From: Tenacibaculum pacificus
Lineage (GTDB): Bacteria > Bacteroidota > Bacteroidia > Flavobacteriales > Flavobacteriaceae
Length of the DNA: 64,000 nucleotides
Assembly: GCF_027941775.1 (NCBI RefSeq)
Contig: NZ_CP115917.1
Coordinates: 726,001 to 790,000 of the forward strand
Reading direction: 5' to 3'
Under the pieces are notes generated by a model. The model was not told where the DNA came from and did not search any database. It saw nothing but the letters and a program-made list of their open reading frames with translations. The translations under genes were made by a program, and so were the position numbers. Every line of letters starts with the position of its first letter. Position 1 is the first letter of the stretch. Positions 55,735-64,000 of this stretch are shown here, one piece after another.

Positions 55735-58132
55735 ATGAATTATAAAAAAATGATGCCCTTTGCAATTACACTTGTTGTTTTTGTAATTATATCGTTGTTG
55801 TATTTTAGCCCAGTTTTAAGCGGTAAACAAATAAAACAGAATGACATTACTCAGTTTATAGGAATGTCAAAAGAAGTAAAAGATTATCGAATTGAAAAAG
55901 GAGAAGAACCATATTGGCTAGGAAATGCCTTTAGCGGAATGCCTGCATATCAGGTAAGCGCCTATTATCCGAATGATTTTGTTAGATATATTGATAAAGC
56001 AATTCGTTTTTTACCACGTCCTGCCGATTATTTATTTTTATATTTCTTCGGATTTTTTATCTTATTAACGGCTTTAAAAGTCGATTGGAAATTAGCCGTT
56101 TTAGGAAGTTTATCCTTCGGGTTTTCTACGTATTTAATTATTATTTTTGGTGCGGGACACAATGCAAAAGCCCACGCAATCGGTTATATGCCGATGGTAA
56201 CTGCGGGTGTTTTATACATCTTTAGAAAAAAATATTTGTTAGGATTTGTAATTACTGCTTTGGCGATGGCTTTAGAAGTTTACACAAATCATCCGCAAAT
56301 GACCTATTATTTAGGTTTTTGCTTACTGATATTGGCAATTGTTGAATTTATTGAAGCTTTTAAAACTAAAAATTTATCGGTATTTACAAAACAAGCTGTT
56401 GTTTTAATTACAGCTATGGCGATTGGTTTGGGTGTAAATTCAACTAGATTATTGTCAATGAAACAATATGGCGATTTTAGTACTCGAGGAAAATCGGCAT
56501 TAACGATTAACCCAGATGGCTCTCCAAAAGAAAAATCAACAGGTTTAGATAAATCGTATATCACAGAATATAGCTACGGAATTGCTGAAACTTTTAATTT
56601 GATGATTCCTCGTTTTATGGGCGGTGGAACTGTTGAAGAATTGAGTTCAGATTCTAATTTTTATCAAACTTTAGAAAAAAATGCAGGTAGAAATGTTGCT
56701 AAAGAGTATTCAAAGCAAGTTTTAACTTATTGGGGAACACAACCAATTGTAGAAGCACCCGCATATATTGGGGCAATTTTATTTTTCTTGTTTTTTTTAG
56801 GAGTTTTTTTAGTAAAAGGACGTTTAAAATATTGGTTAGTATCGGCAACTATTTTTTCAATAGTATTAAGTTGGGGGAAAAATTTTGCTGGAATCACTAA
56901 CTTTTTTATTGATTATGTTCCGTTGTATAATAAGTTTAGAGCAGTTTCATCAATTCAAGTAATTGCAGAATTATGCGTTCCTTTATTAGGTATTATTGCT
57001 TTACGTGATTTGTTTTCATCAAAAGTTACATCCGAAGAAAAAGAAAATGCCTTAAAAAATGCTTTTTATGTTTTAGGAGGAATTACTTTATTATTTGCAC
57101 TTTTTGGTTCAAGTTTATTTGCTTTTGAAGGATTAAGAGATGCGCAATATCAAGAATTACCAACTTTAATTGATGCCTTAATTACTGACAGAAAAGCCAT
57201 GTTATTTAAAGATAGTGTTCGTTCTTTTTTATTGATTTTAGCATCAGCGGGGTTATTATGGTTTTATCTGAAAGGAAAATTAAAACAAGTACCTGTTATA
57301 ATAATTTTAGGTGCTTTAATTGTTTTCGATTTAGTTTCAGTTGATATAAAATATGTAAATAAAGAAGATTTTACATCAGCAAGAAAAGTTTTAAAACCGT
57401 TTACAGCAACTCAAACTGATAAAGAAATTTTAAAAGATAAGAGCCATTATCGTGTTGCAAATTTTAGTGTAAATCCTATGCAAGATGGAAGAACTTCATA
57501 TTTTCATAATTCGATAGGAGGATATCATGCAGCTAAAATGAAGCGATATCAAGAATTATTTGATTATCAAATTTCTAAAAATAATATTGAAGTATTAAAC
57601 ATGTTAAATGCAAAATACTTTATTGTTGGAGATGATAAATTACAAGAAAATAAGGATGCAAACGGAAATGCATGGTTTGTAAATAATCTGAAAATTGTTA
57701 AATCGGCAGATGAAGAAATATTTGCTTTAGATAGTTTGAATACTAAAACATCAGCCGTAATTAATGCGAAAAATTACACGAATAAAAATCAATTTAAAAA
57801 AGATTCAACAGCTACAATTTCATTAATCAAAAATGATATTACAACTTTAATTTATCAAACAAATACACAAGAAAATCAGTTTGCTGTATTTTCAGAAATT
57901 TATTATAAAGATGGTTGGAATGCTTACATTGATAATAAATTAGTACCACATTATAATGTAAATTATGTATTAAGAGGTTTAGAAGTTCCAAAAGGAAAAC
58001 ATTGAAATTTCTTTTAAATACGAACCAAAAATAATACAAACAGGAAATAAAATAACTTTATTTTCATACGCTTTATTATTGTTTATTCCGATGGGATGGT
58101 TTTTTATCCGAAAGAAAAAAAGAAAAAAGTAA
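55735..58132 (+). CDS. YfhO-family membrane protein (probable frameshift)
   Basis: The protein is about 798 residues with twelve or more TM helices, a large loop with FSVNPMQDGRTSYFHNSIGG, and a C-terminal soluble segment (YYKDGWNAYIDNKLVPHYNV). The frame ends at VPKGKH-stop (58005). Dropping one base in CATTGAA (58000-58006) adds EISFKYEPKIIQTGNKITLF and a final TM helix (SYALLLFIPMGWFFI) with a basic end. YfhO proteins are GT-C-like and implicated in glycosylating surface polymers. Here it leads glycosyltransferases, an epimerase and a flippase. Confidence 0.87.
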
Positions 58133-58160
58133 ACTTAAAATTGTTGTTTAAATACTAAAA

Positions 58161-58682
58161 ATGTACAAAAAAATCCCTAAAAAAAGATATCATCATACAT
58201 TAGAATTTTTAAAGAAAAATGTGCCTGCACCCGCAGTTATTTTAGATTTAGGTGTTCGAAATCCTTTTTCTGAAATTATGGAAGAAAATGGTTATACGGT
58301 TTATAACACAGAAGGTGAAGATTTAGATTTGTTGCCCGAAATAGTTAAAAATTATAAAGTAGATGTTGTAACAGCTTTTGAAATTTTTGAACATTTAATA
58401 GCTCCTTTTAATGTTTTAAAAGCTATTGAAACTACAAAAATTGTAACAACTGTACCTTTAAAATTATGGTTTGTTGATGCATACAGAAGTAAAACTGATA
58501 TGTGGGACAGACATTATCATGAATTTGAAGATTGGCAATACGATTGGTTATTAGAAAAATCAGGCTGGAAAATTTTAGATACTAATAAATGGACAAGCCC
58601 TATAAATCAAATAGGAATTAGACCTATTTTAAGAAAATTTACGCCAAGATATTACGCTGTGTACGCAGAAAAAGAGTCGTAA
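58161..58682 (+). CDS. Class I SAM-dependent methyltransferase
   Basis: The 173-residue protein has the SAM motif VILDLGVRNPFSEIMEENGY, an acidic second strand end (NTEGEDLD), and VDVVTAFEIFEHLIAPFNVL, the FEHL element typical of small methyltransferases. WDRHYHEFEDWQYDWLLEKSG follows. It lies in the polysaccharide operon, 28 bases after YfhO and 4 before the first glycosyltransferase. It probably methylates a sugar or lipid intermediate; the substrate is unknown. Confidence 0.8.
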   Translation: MYKKIPKKRYHHTLEFLKKNVPAPAVILDLGVRNPFSEIMEENGYTVYNTEGEDLDLLPEIVKNYKVDVVTAFEIFEHLIAPFNVLKAIETTKIVTTVPLKLWFVDAYRSKTDMWDRHYHEFEDWQYDWLLEKSGWKILDTNKWTSPINQIGIRPILRKFTPRYYAVYAEKES

Positions 58683-58686
58683 AAAG

Positions 58687-59873
58687 ATGAAAAAAGACAT
58701 CAAAATAGGCAAGAGGATAGGAATGATTTTAGATAAAACATTTCCGCCTGATCCTAGAGTTGAAAACGAAGCAATTGAGTTGTTAAAACAAGGACATCAA
58801 GTGTTTTTGTTTTGCTTAACTTACGGAAATCAAAAAAAAATGAACTTATAAGTGGAATTGAAGTAGTCAGATATTCATCAAATAAAATAGAATACAAATT
58901 ATCGGCTTTAGCCTATACAATTCTGTTTTATTCTTATTTGATGAAAAATAAAATTGCTGATTTTTTAGCTGTTTATAAAATCGATGTAATTCATGTACAC
59001 GATATGGTTGTTGCTGAAGCTGTTTTTTTAGCGAATAAAAAGCAACTTCCTGTAGTGTTAGATTTACACGAAAATCGTCCGCAGATAATGAAGTTTTATC
59101 CGCATTTAAAAAAGTTTCCTGCCAATGTTTTAATATCAGTAAAAAAATGGCAACGTAAAGAAGCTGAATTAATAAATAAAGCATCAAAACTGATTGTTGT
59201 AACCGAAGAAGCTAAAAAAGAGGTGTTAACCAGAACTCAAATAAAAGCTCAAAATATAGCAGTTGTTCCTAATACGGTTCGAAAATCTTTTTATCAGAAC
59301 ATTGAAACATCAGCTAAAAATAATACAATTTTCAATTTATTATATATCGGTGATACAGGCGAAAGAAGAGGTTTGAAAACAGTTATAGAAAGTTTACCAG
59401 AATTACAGAAAAGTATTAAAAATATACGATTTGTAATTGTTGGGAAAGTAAGTTCAGAACTTGAAAATATTGTAAATAAGTTAGCGTTAAATAAGGTAGT
59501 TATTTTTGAAGGGTGGCAAAACGAAAGTACATTTCAAAATTATATTGTTAATAGCGATATTTGTTTATCGCCTTTACACCGAAATATTCATCACGATACA
59601 ACGTACGCAAACAAGTTGTTTCAATATATGAGTTTAGGAATACCGTTATTGGTAAGTAACGCAACAGCTCAAGAAAATTTAGTGAAACGTGTAAATTCAG
59701 GTTTGGTACATGAGGCAAAAAATGTAGCCGATTTTACAACAAAAATTTTGGAATTATATAATAATACTTCTTTAAGAGAAACGTTAGCAATTAATGGAAA
59801 GGAGTTTGTAAATAACTCTTTTACTTGGGATAAAACATCGAAAGAATTAATAGATTTATACACTAACTTATAA
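58687..59873 (+). CDS. Glycosyltransferase family 4 protein (probable frameshift)
   Basis: The true start is ATG 58687 (MKKDIKIGKRIGMILDKTFP), giving PPDPRVENEAIELLKQGHQV. The frame fails at the A-run 58832-58840 (nine bases; ten needed), after which NELISGIEVVRYSS continues to 59873. The product is about 395 residues. GT-B fold: N-terminal GMILDKTFPPDPRVENEA, mid DLHENRPQIMKFYPHLKK, C-terminal Rossmann domain with FNLLYIGDTGERRGLKTVIE and EX7E-like LFQYMSLGIPLLVSNATAQE. It is a cytoplasmic-face glycosyltransferase for surface glycan synthesis. Confidence 0.85.
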
Positions 59874-59874
59874 T

Positions 59875-61154
59875 TTGAAAGTACTAATTATTACTTATTA
59901 TTGGATTCCTGCAGGAGGTTCGGGAGTACAACGCTGGTTGAAATTTGTAAAATATTTACGTGATTTTAATATCGAACCTGTAGTATATACGGTAGATGAA
60001 GCGAAGTACCCTATTATTGATGCATCTTTAAAAAGTGATGTTCCCGATAATTTAGAAGTTATTAAAAAATCAATTTATGAACCGAACGATTTTTTATCGA
60101 TATTTAAAAAAAGGAAACTAAAACAAGTGCTGGTTTTTTAAATCCGAATCCAACTTTTTTTGGAAAAATATTACAATATATAAGAGCAAATTATTTTATT
60201 CCTGATGCTCGTAAATTTTGGATTAAACCATCAGTGAAATATTTAGAAAAATATTTATCAGAAAATAATATTGATGCCATTATTACCACAGGACCTCCGC
60301 ATAGTTTGCATTTAATCGGCTTGAAATTAAAGAAAAAATTAAACATAAAATGGATTGCTGATTTTCGTGATCCTTGGACGGATATTGATTATTTTCATCA
60401 ATTACCATTAACTAAAAAAGCCATTAAAAAACATCATCAATTAGAACAACAAGTTTTGAAAAATGCTGATGCAACACTTGTAGTTGGTGAAACTATGAAA
60501 GAAAATTATAAGAAATTTTCAAAAAATATTCATGTAGTAACCAATGGATATGATTCATCAGAAAATGAAAAGAATAATATTGTTTTAGATGATAAATTCT
60601 CAATAACACATATCGGTTTGATGAATTCTGATAGAAATCCGATTATTTTATGGAAGGCTTTAGCTGAATTATCCGAAGAAAATAATGCTTTTAAAAATGA
60701 TTTAGAGATAAAACTAATCGGTAAACTATCTGATGATGTAATTGCTGATTTAGAAAAATATCAATTTAAAAATGTTCAAAAAACAAATTACGTTCCACAT
60801 AAAGAAGTACAAAAATATCAGCGTAATTCACAAGTTTTATTGCTTGCTGTAAATAAAGTTCCAAGTGCTAAGGGAATTATAACAGGTAAAATTTTTGAGT
60901 ATTTACAAGCAAAACGACCTATCTTAGCAATCGGTCCTGAAGATGGCGATTTAGCAGAAATCTTAAAAAACACTAATTCGGGAATTATTGTTGATTTTGA
61001 CGATAAAGAAGCAATTAAAAAATCGGTTTTAAATTTGTATAAAAGTTACAAAGAAAACAGGTTGGAAGTTTCATCAAAAAATATTGAGCAATACCATCGA
61101 AAAGAGTTAACTAAACAATTATCAGTAATACTTAAACAAGTAGTAAATTCTTGA
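59875..61154 (+). CDS. Glycosyltransferase, GT-B fold (probable frameshift)
   Basis: It starts at TTG 59875 (KVLIITYYWIPAGGSGVQRW), directly after the preceding gene. The frame ends at 60141 because the A-run 60106-60112 has seven bases; eight continue KETKTSAGFLNPNPTFFGKI and IPDARKFWIKPSVKYLEKYL to 61154. The product is about 425 residues. It has ITTGPPHSLHLIGLKLKKKL, WIADFRDPWTD, VVTNGYDSSE, and the C-terminal IFEYLQAKRPILAIGPEDGD, a typical GT4-type nucleotide-sugar site. The donor and acceptor are unknown. Confidence 0.85.
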
Positions 61155-62236
61155 AAAAAATAGTCACCATATTAGGAGCCAGACCTCAGTTTGTAAAAGG
61201 AGCAGTACTAAGCCGAGTTATAAAAAATCACGAAGAAATTGAAGAAATAATTGTGCATACAGGGCAACATTTTGATGCCAATATGAGCGCTGTTTTTTTT
61301 GATGAAATGCAAATTCCGAAGCCAAAATATAATTTAAACATCAATGGTTTAAATCACGGTGCGATGACAGGGCAAATGCTAGAAAAAATTGAAGAAATTT
61401 TAATCGCTGAAAAACCAGATGCAATTGTGGTTTATGGCGATACAAATTCTACGGTTGCAGGAGCTTTATCAGCAAAGAAATTACATATAAAAGTAGTGCA
61501 TATAGAAGCGGGATTACGTTCGTATAATATGCAAATGCCCGAAGAAATAAACAGAATTATAACCGATAGAATTGCCGATTTATTAAGTTGCCCAACACAA
61601 GTTGCTATCGATAATTTAAAACAAGAAGGTTTTGATAATTTAGTTATTAAAATCGAGCAACACGGCGATATTATGAAAGATGCTGTGGAGTTTTACGGTG
61701 CTTTTTCCGAAGAAAAATCAACAGTTATTGCTGATTTAAACTTAACAAAGAATGAGTTTGTATTAGCTACGATTCACAGGCAAGAAAATACGGATGATAA
61801 ACAAAAATTGACCAACGTTTTTTTAGGGTTAGAAGAAATCAATAAAACAAAAAAAGTGGTCACGCCCTTGCATCCTCGGACAAAAAAAATGCTCGATTTA
61901 TACGGATTAAAACCGAATATTACTTTTATAAAACCTGTTGGTTATTTTGATATGCTAGAGCTTTTAAAAAATTGTGCTTTAGTTGTTACTGATAGTGGCG
62001 GACTTCAAAAAGAAGCATTTTTTAATAAAAAATATTGCATTATTGCCAGAGAAGAAACTGAATGGACAGAGCTTGTAAGTAATGGTTATGCTAAAATTAC
62101 GGCTACAAATCCGCAAGAAATAACGACTGCTTATACCGATTTTTTAAATTTAAAAAAGAGTTTTAAAGAAGAATTATACGGTAATAATGTTGGCGAAAAA
62201 ATATATCAATCAATCATTAAATTAATAAACGCATAA
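61151..62236 (+). CDS. wecB: UDP-N-acetylglucosamine 2-epimerase (non-hydrolysing)
   Basis: The 361-residue protein starts at TTG 61151, overlapping the preceding stop (TTGA). Motifs: TILGARPQFVKGAV, VHTGQHFDANMS, VVYGDTNSTVAGALSAKKL, HIEAGLRSYNMQMPEEINR, TIHRQENTDD, and VTDSGGLQKEAFF. It makes UDP-ManNAc from UDP-GlcNAc for surface polysaccharide. The usual partner dehydrogenase WecC is not in the window. Overlap and operon position with glycosyltransferases and the flippase support capsule or LPS synthesis. Confidence 0.95.
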   Translation: MKKIVTILGARPQFVKGAVLSRVIKNHEEIEEIIVHTGQHFDANMSAVFFDEMQIPKPKYNLNINGLNHGAMTGQMLEKIEEILIAEKPDAIVVYGDTNSTVAGALSAKKLHIKVVHIEAGLRSYNMQMPEEINRIITDRIADLLSCPTQVAIDNLKQEGFDNLVIKIEQHGDIMKDAVEFYGAFSEEKSTVIADLNLTKNEFVLATIHRQENTDDKQKLTNVFLGLEEINKTKKVVTPLHPRTKKMLDLYGLKPNITFIKPVGYFDMLELLKNCALVVTDSGGLQKEAFFNKKYCIIAREETEWTELVSNGYAKITATNPQEITTAYTDFLNLKKSFKEELYGNNVGEKIYQSIIKLINA

Positions 62237-62237
62237 A

Positions 62238-63743
62238 TTGGGAATCGTATTAAAACAATCACTTAAAAACACCATAATTATCTATTTAGGATTTTTAATT
62301 GGTGGAATAAATACCATTTTTTTATATGCTCGTTTTTTAAAAGATGAATATTACGGTTTAGCAACGTATGTATTTGCAGCCTCTAATTTATTAATGCCTG
62401 TTATGGCATTAGGTATTCAATTTACTATTATTAAGTTTTTTTCTGCCTATAAAACCAAAAAAGAAAAAGATAGTTTTTTAAGTTCCATACTTTTTTTACC
62501 CTTATTAGTAGCCTTGCCTATTGGTTTTTGTTGGGATATTTTTCATAATTTAATTATGAGTTATATTGCAAAAAGTAATGTTGAAGGTAATTTAATTATC
62601 GAAAATTACACTATTTATATCTATATAATTGCCGTTTGTTGTGCGTATTTTGAAGTCTTTTATTCGTGGGCAAAAGTACAAATGCAATCGGTTTTTGGGA
62701 ATATTTTAAAAGAACTTTATAACAGAGTCGCTATTATGACTTTATTATTTGCTGTGAATTTTGATATCATAACCAAACAAGAATTTTTATATTATATGGT
62801 ATTAGCCTATATAATACGAACTTTTTTGATGCTATTTTATGCGTTTAAATTGTATACACCTAAGCTAAGTTTTACATTGCCTTATAATTTTAAAGAAGTT
62901 TTACGTTATTCATTTTATATTCTTTTAGCAGGAAGTGCAGGTGCATTAGTTTTAGATATTGATAAAGTAATGATACCTGGAAAAGAAGGTTTTGCAACCG
63001 CTGCATATTACGGAGTAGCATTATTTATAGGAAGTTTTATTGAAGCGCCAAGTAGGGCGATGGGGCAAATTTTACAGCCATTAACATCAAAAGCTATTAA
63101 CGAAAATAATAAAAAAGAAACAAATAGTTTGTATCATAAAAGTGCTATCAATTTATTATTAGTTGGAGGTTTATTTTTTATTTTGGTTAACTGTAATGTT
63201 GATGAATTATTTAAAATAATGCCTAATAAAAATTATGCTGGCGGTGGTTTAGTCGTTTTATTAATTTCGGGAGCAAAATTATTTATGATGTCTTTAGGAA
63301 ATAATGGTGCTATTATTCAAAATTCAAAATTTTATAGAATTACCATGCCTATCGGATTAGGAATGGCATTTATGGTTACTTACCTAAATATTTTTTTCTA
63401 TAACGATATAGGAATGGGAACAGAAGGATTAGCCTTAGCAACTTTGTTAGCCGTGTTAACTTTTAATGCTTTTAAGCTTTGGTTTGTAAACAATAAATTA
63501 AAAATGTTTCCTTATACCTTAAAAACATTACAAATGACTTTAATCATTTTAGTATTGTTTTTATCTTTTTATTTCTGGAACTTTTCTATACCTGAATTTT
63601 CAATAAAAAGCATTAGAATCGATCCATTAGTTAACATCATTTTAAAAAGTATTATAATTATTCCTGTGTATTTATTTATAGTGATTAAATTATCAATTTC
63701 AGAACAGATAAATAATTTAGTAAGTAGATTTATTAAAATATAA
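62238..63743 (+). CDS. Polysaccharide flippase (Wzx/MATE-like oligosaccharide exporter)
   Basis: The 501-residue protein has about 14 TM helices (MGIVLKQSLKNTIIIYLGFL onward). It contains the amphipathic segment AGSAGALVLDIDKVMIPGKE, typical of the polysaccharide biosynthesis/MVF family. It starts at TTG 62238, one base after the wecB stop. It would flip lipid-linked sugar units across the inner membrane. Last gene of the operon; an inverted repeat copy follows. Confidence 0.88.
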   Translation: MGIVLKQSLKNTIIIYLGFLIGGINTIFLYARFLKDEYYGLATYVFAASNLLMPVMALGIQFTIIKFFSAYKTKKEKDSFLSSILFLPLLVALPIGFCWDIFHNLIMSYIAKSNVEGNLIIENYTIYIYIIAVCCAYFEVFYSWAKVQMQSVFGNILKELYNRVAIMTLLFAVNFDIITKQEFLYYMVLAYIIRTFLMLFYAFKLYTPKLSFTLPYNFKEVLRYSFYILLAGSAGALVLDIDKVMIPGKEGFATAAYYGVALFIGSFIEAPSRAMGQILQPLTSKAINENNKKETNSLYHKSAINLLLVGGLFFILVNCNVDELFKIMPNKNYAGGGLVVLLISGAKLFMMSLGNNGAIIQNSKFYRITMPIGLGMAFMVTYLNIFFYNDIGMGTEGLALATLLAVLTFNAFKLWFVNNKLKMFPYTLKTLQMTLIILVLFLSFYFWNFSIPEFSIKSIRIDPLVNIILKSIIIIPVYLFIVIKLSISEQINNLVSRFIKI

Positions 63744-63751
63744 TTTTTTTT

Positions 63752-63834
63752 GAAGCAATTTCCCGCTTTCCGCACTCGCTCTTTTTGTTTGAAAAAAACA
63801 AAAAGGAGCTCAAACAATTGCTTCAATCGGGGCT
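63752..63834. repeat. Flavobacterial palindromic intergenic repeat, inverted copy
   Basis: Read on the minus strand it starts TAGCCCCGATTGAAGCAATT and ends GCGGGAAATTGCTTC, matching 9069-9155 through GAGCTC and the AAAAACAAAAAG hairpin arms. It ends at the stop codon of the converging partial gene. Confidence 0.85.
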
Positions 63835-64000
63835 AGATAACTTTTACAATATAAGTAGCAATAATATCATCATCAATTTTTAGATGTACATCATAAGTAC
63901 CTTTCCTTTTGAATTTGTGTTTAAAAGTAATTGTATGGTCGTTTTTATTGAGGTCATCAATTTTTAGTTTCTTAATAGTATTACCTAAAAAGTGTACTAG
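63833..64000 (-). CDS. C-terminal end of an unidentified protein (cut by window edge)
   Basis: The last 55 codons of a minus-strand gene are visible, ending at TAG (63833-63835) within the palindromic repeat. The sequence (FLGNTIKKLKIDDLNKNDHT, then KHKFKRKGTYDVHLKIDDDI) is strand-rich and could be an Ig-like or carbohydrate-binding domain. No family can be named from this fragment. Confidence 0.5.
   Translation of the reverse strand, partial: LVHFLGNTIKKLKIDDLNKNDHTITFKHKFKRKGTYDVHLKIDDDIIATYIVKVI

Noticed and set aside
5574..58006. Programmed +1 frameshifting at CAN-TGA-A, like prfB, as a genome-wide recoding system
   Set aside because: Seven or eight sites fit CAN-[T]-GAA. The sites at 664 and 41316 do not present a TGA in the incoming frame and have CATTGAA on the non-coding strand, and eight other genes carry simple homopolymer shifts. 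A DNA-level or read-level cause explains all sites.

Overview
The window is about 64 kb of AT-rich chromosome (roughly 30% G+C by eye) from a marine-type Bacteroidota, most likely Flavobacteriaceae and possibly Tenacibaculum. The evidence is TAnnTTTG promoter elements, a cysteine-free L31 protein, a SerB-SerA fusion, a GH3/beta-lactamase fusion, DUF4834, YfhO and DUF4221 families, and flavobacterial palindromic intergenic repeats. No rRNA, tRNA, CRISPR array, transposase or phage gene was seen.

Layout. 1-7.6 kb: a lipoprotein cut by the window edge, glutaminyl cyclase, L31, an FMN glutamate-synthase-like protein, an rRNA methyltransferase and an M48-like protein with a broken zinc motif. 7.7-15 kb: histidine decarboxylase, GcvP, a UbiA-like protein and a SerB-SerA fusion. 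15-23 kb: a kynurenine-degradation operon (kynU, kmo, RidA-type deaminase, semialdehyde dehydrogenase, divergent SDR, 3-hydroxyanthranilate dioxygenase, ACMS decarboxylase). 23-28 kb: a TetR-controlled exporter operon (TetR, degenerate ABC protein, HlyD, TolC). 28-35 kb: housekeeping genes (YceI, ACBP, cdsA, LUD protein, ftsH, rsfS, birA, pyrE). 35-41.6 kb: dnaK, then a separate block encoding a small cysteine-containing secreted peptide, a DUF4221-like lipoprotein, two small exported proteins, an OmpA-like protein and a type I signal peptidase, bounded by two copies of the dnaK terminator region. 41.6-55 kb: conserved hypotheticals, an AAA ATPase, an exonuclease, a GH3/beta-lactamase fusion, BASS transporter, DUF4159, AraC regulator, RsmE, a GNAT protein and a beta-barrel with a repetitive Lys/Glu tail. 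55-63.7 kb: a surface-polysaccharide operon (YfhO, methyltransferase, two glycosyltransferases, WecB, flippase).

The most striking global property is the number of single-base frameshifts, including in ftsH and pyrE, which should be functional. They fall into two classes. About eight are one-base losses in A/T runs of seven or more. Ten are one-base gains where CATGAA is expected and CATTGAA (twice CAGTGAA or CACTGAA) is read, on either strand relative to the gene. This looks like a sequence-context-specific read error, possibly linked to DNA modification, laid over ordinary long-read homopolymer error. I therefore annotate these genes as single loci with a probable artefactual frameshift and do not call them decayed.

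The best candidates for new biology are the peptide/DUF4221/signal-peptidase block at 37.3-41.4 kb, the sigma54-like promoter with an upstream dyad before dnaK, the exporter whose ABC protein has altered Walker A, Walker B and signature motifs, and the M48-like pseudo-protease.
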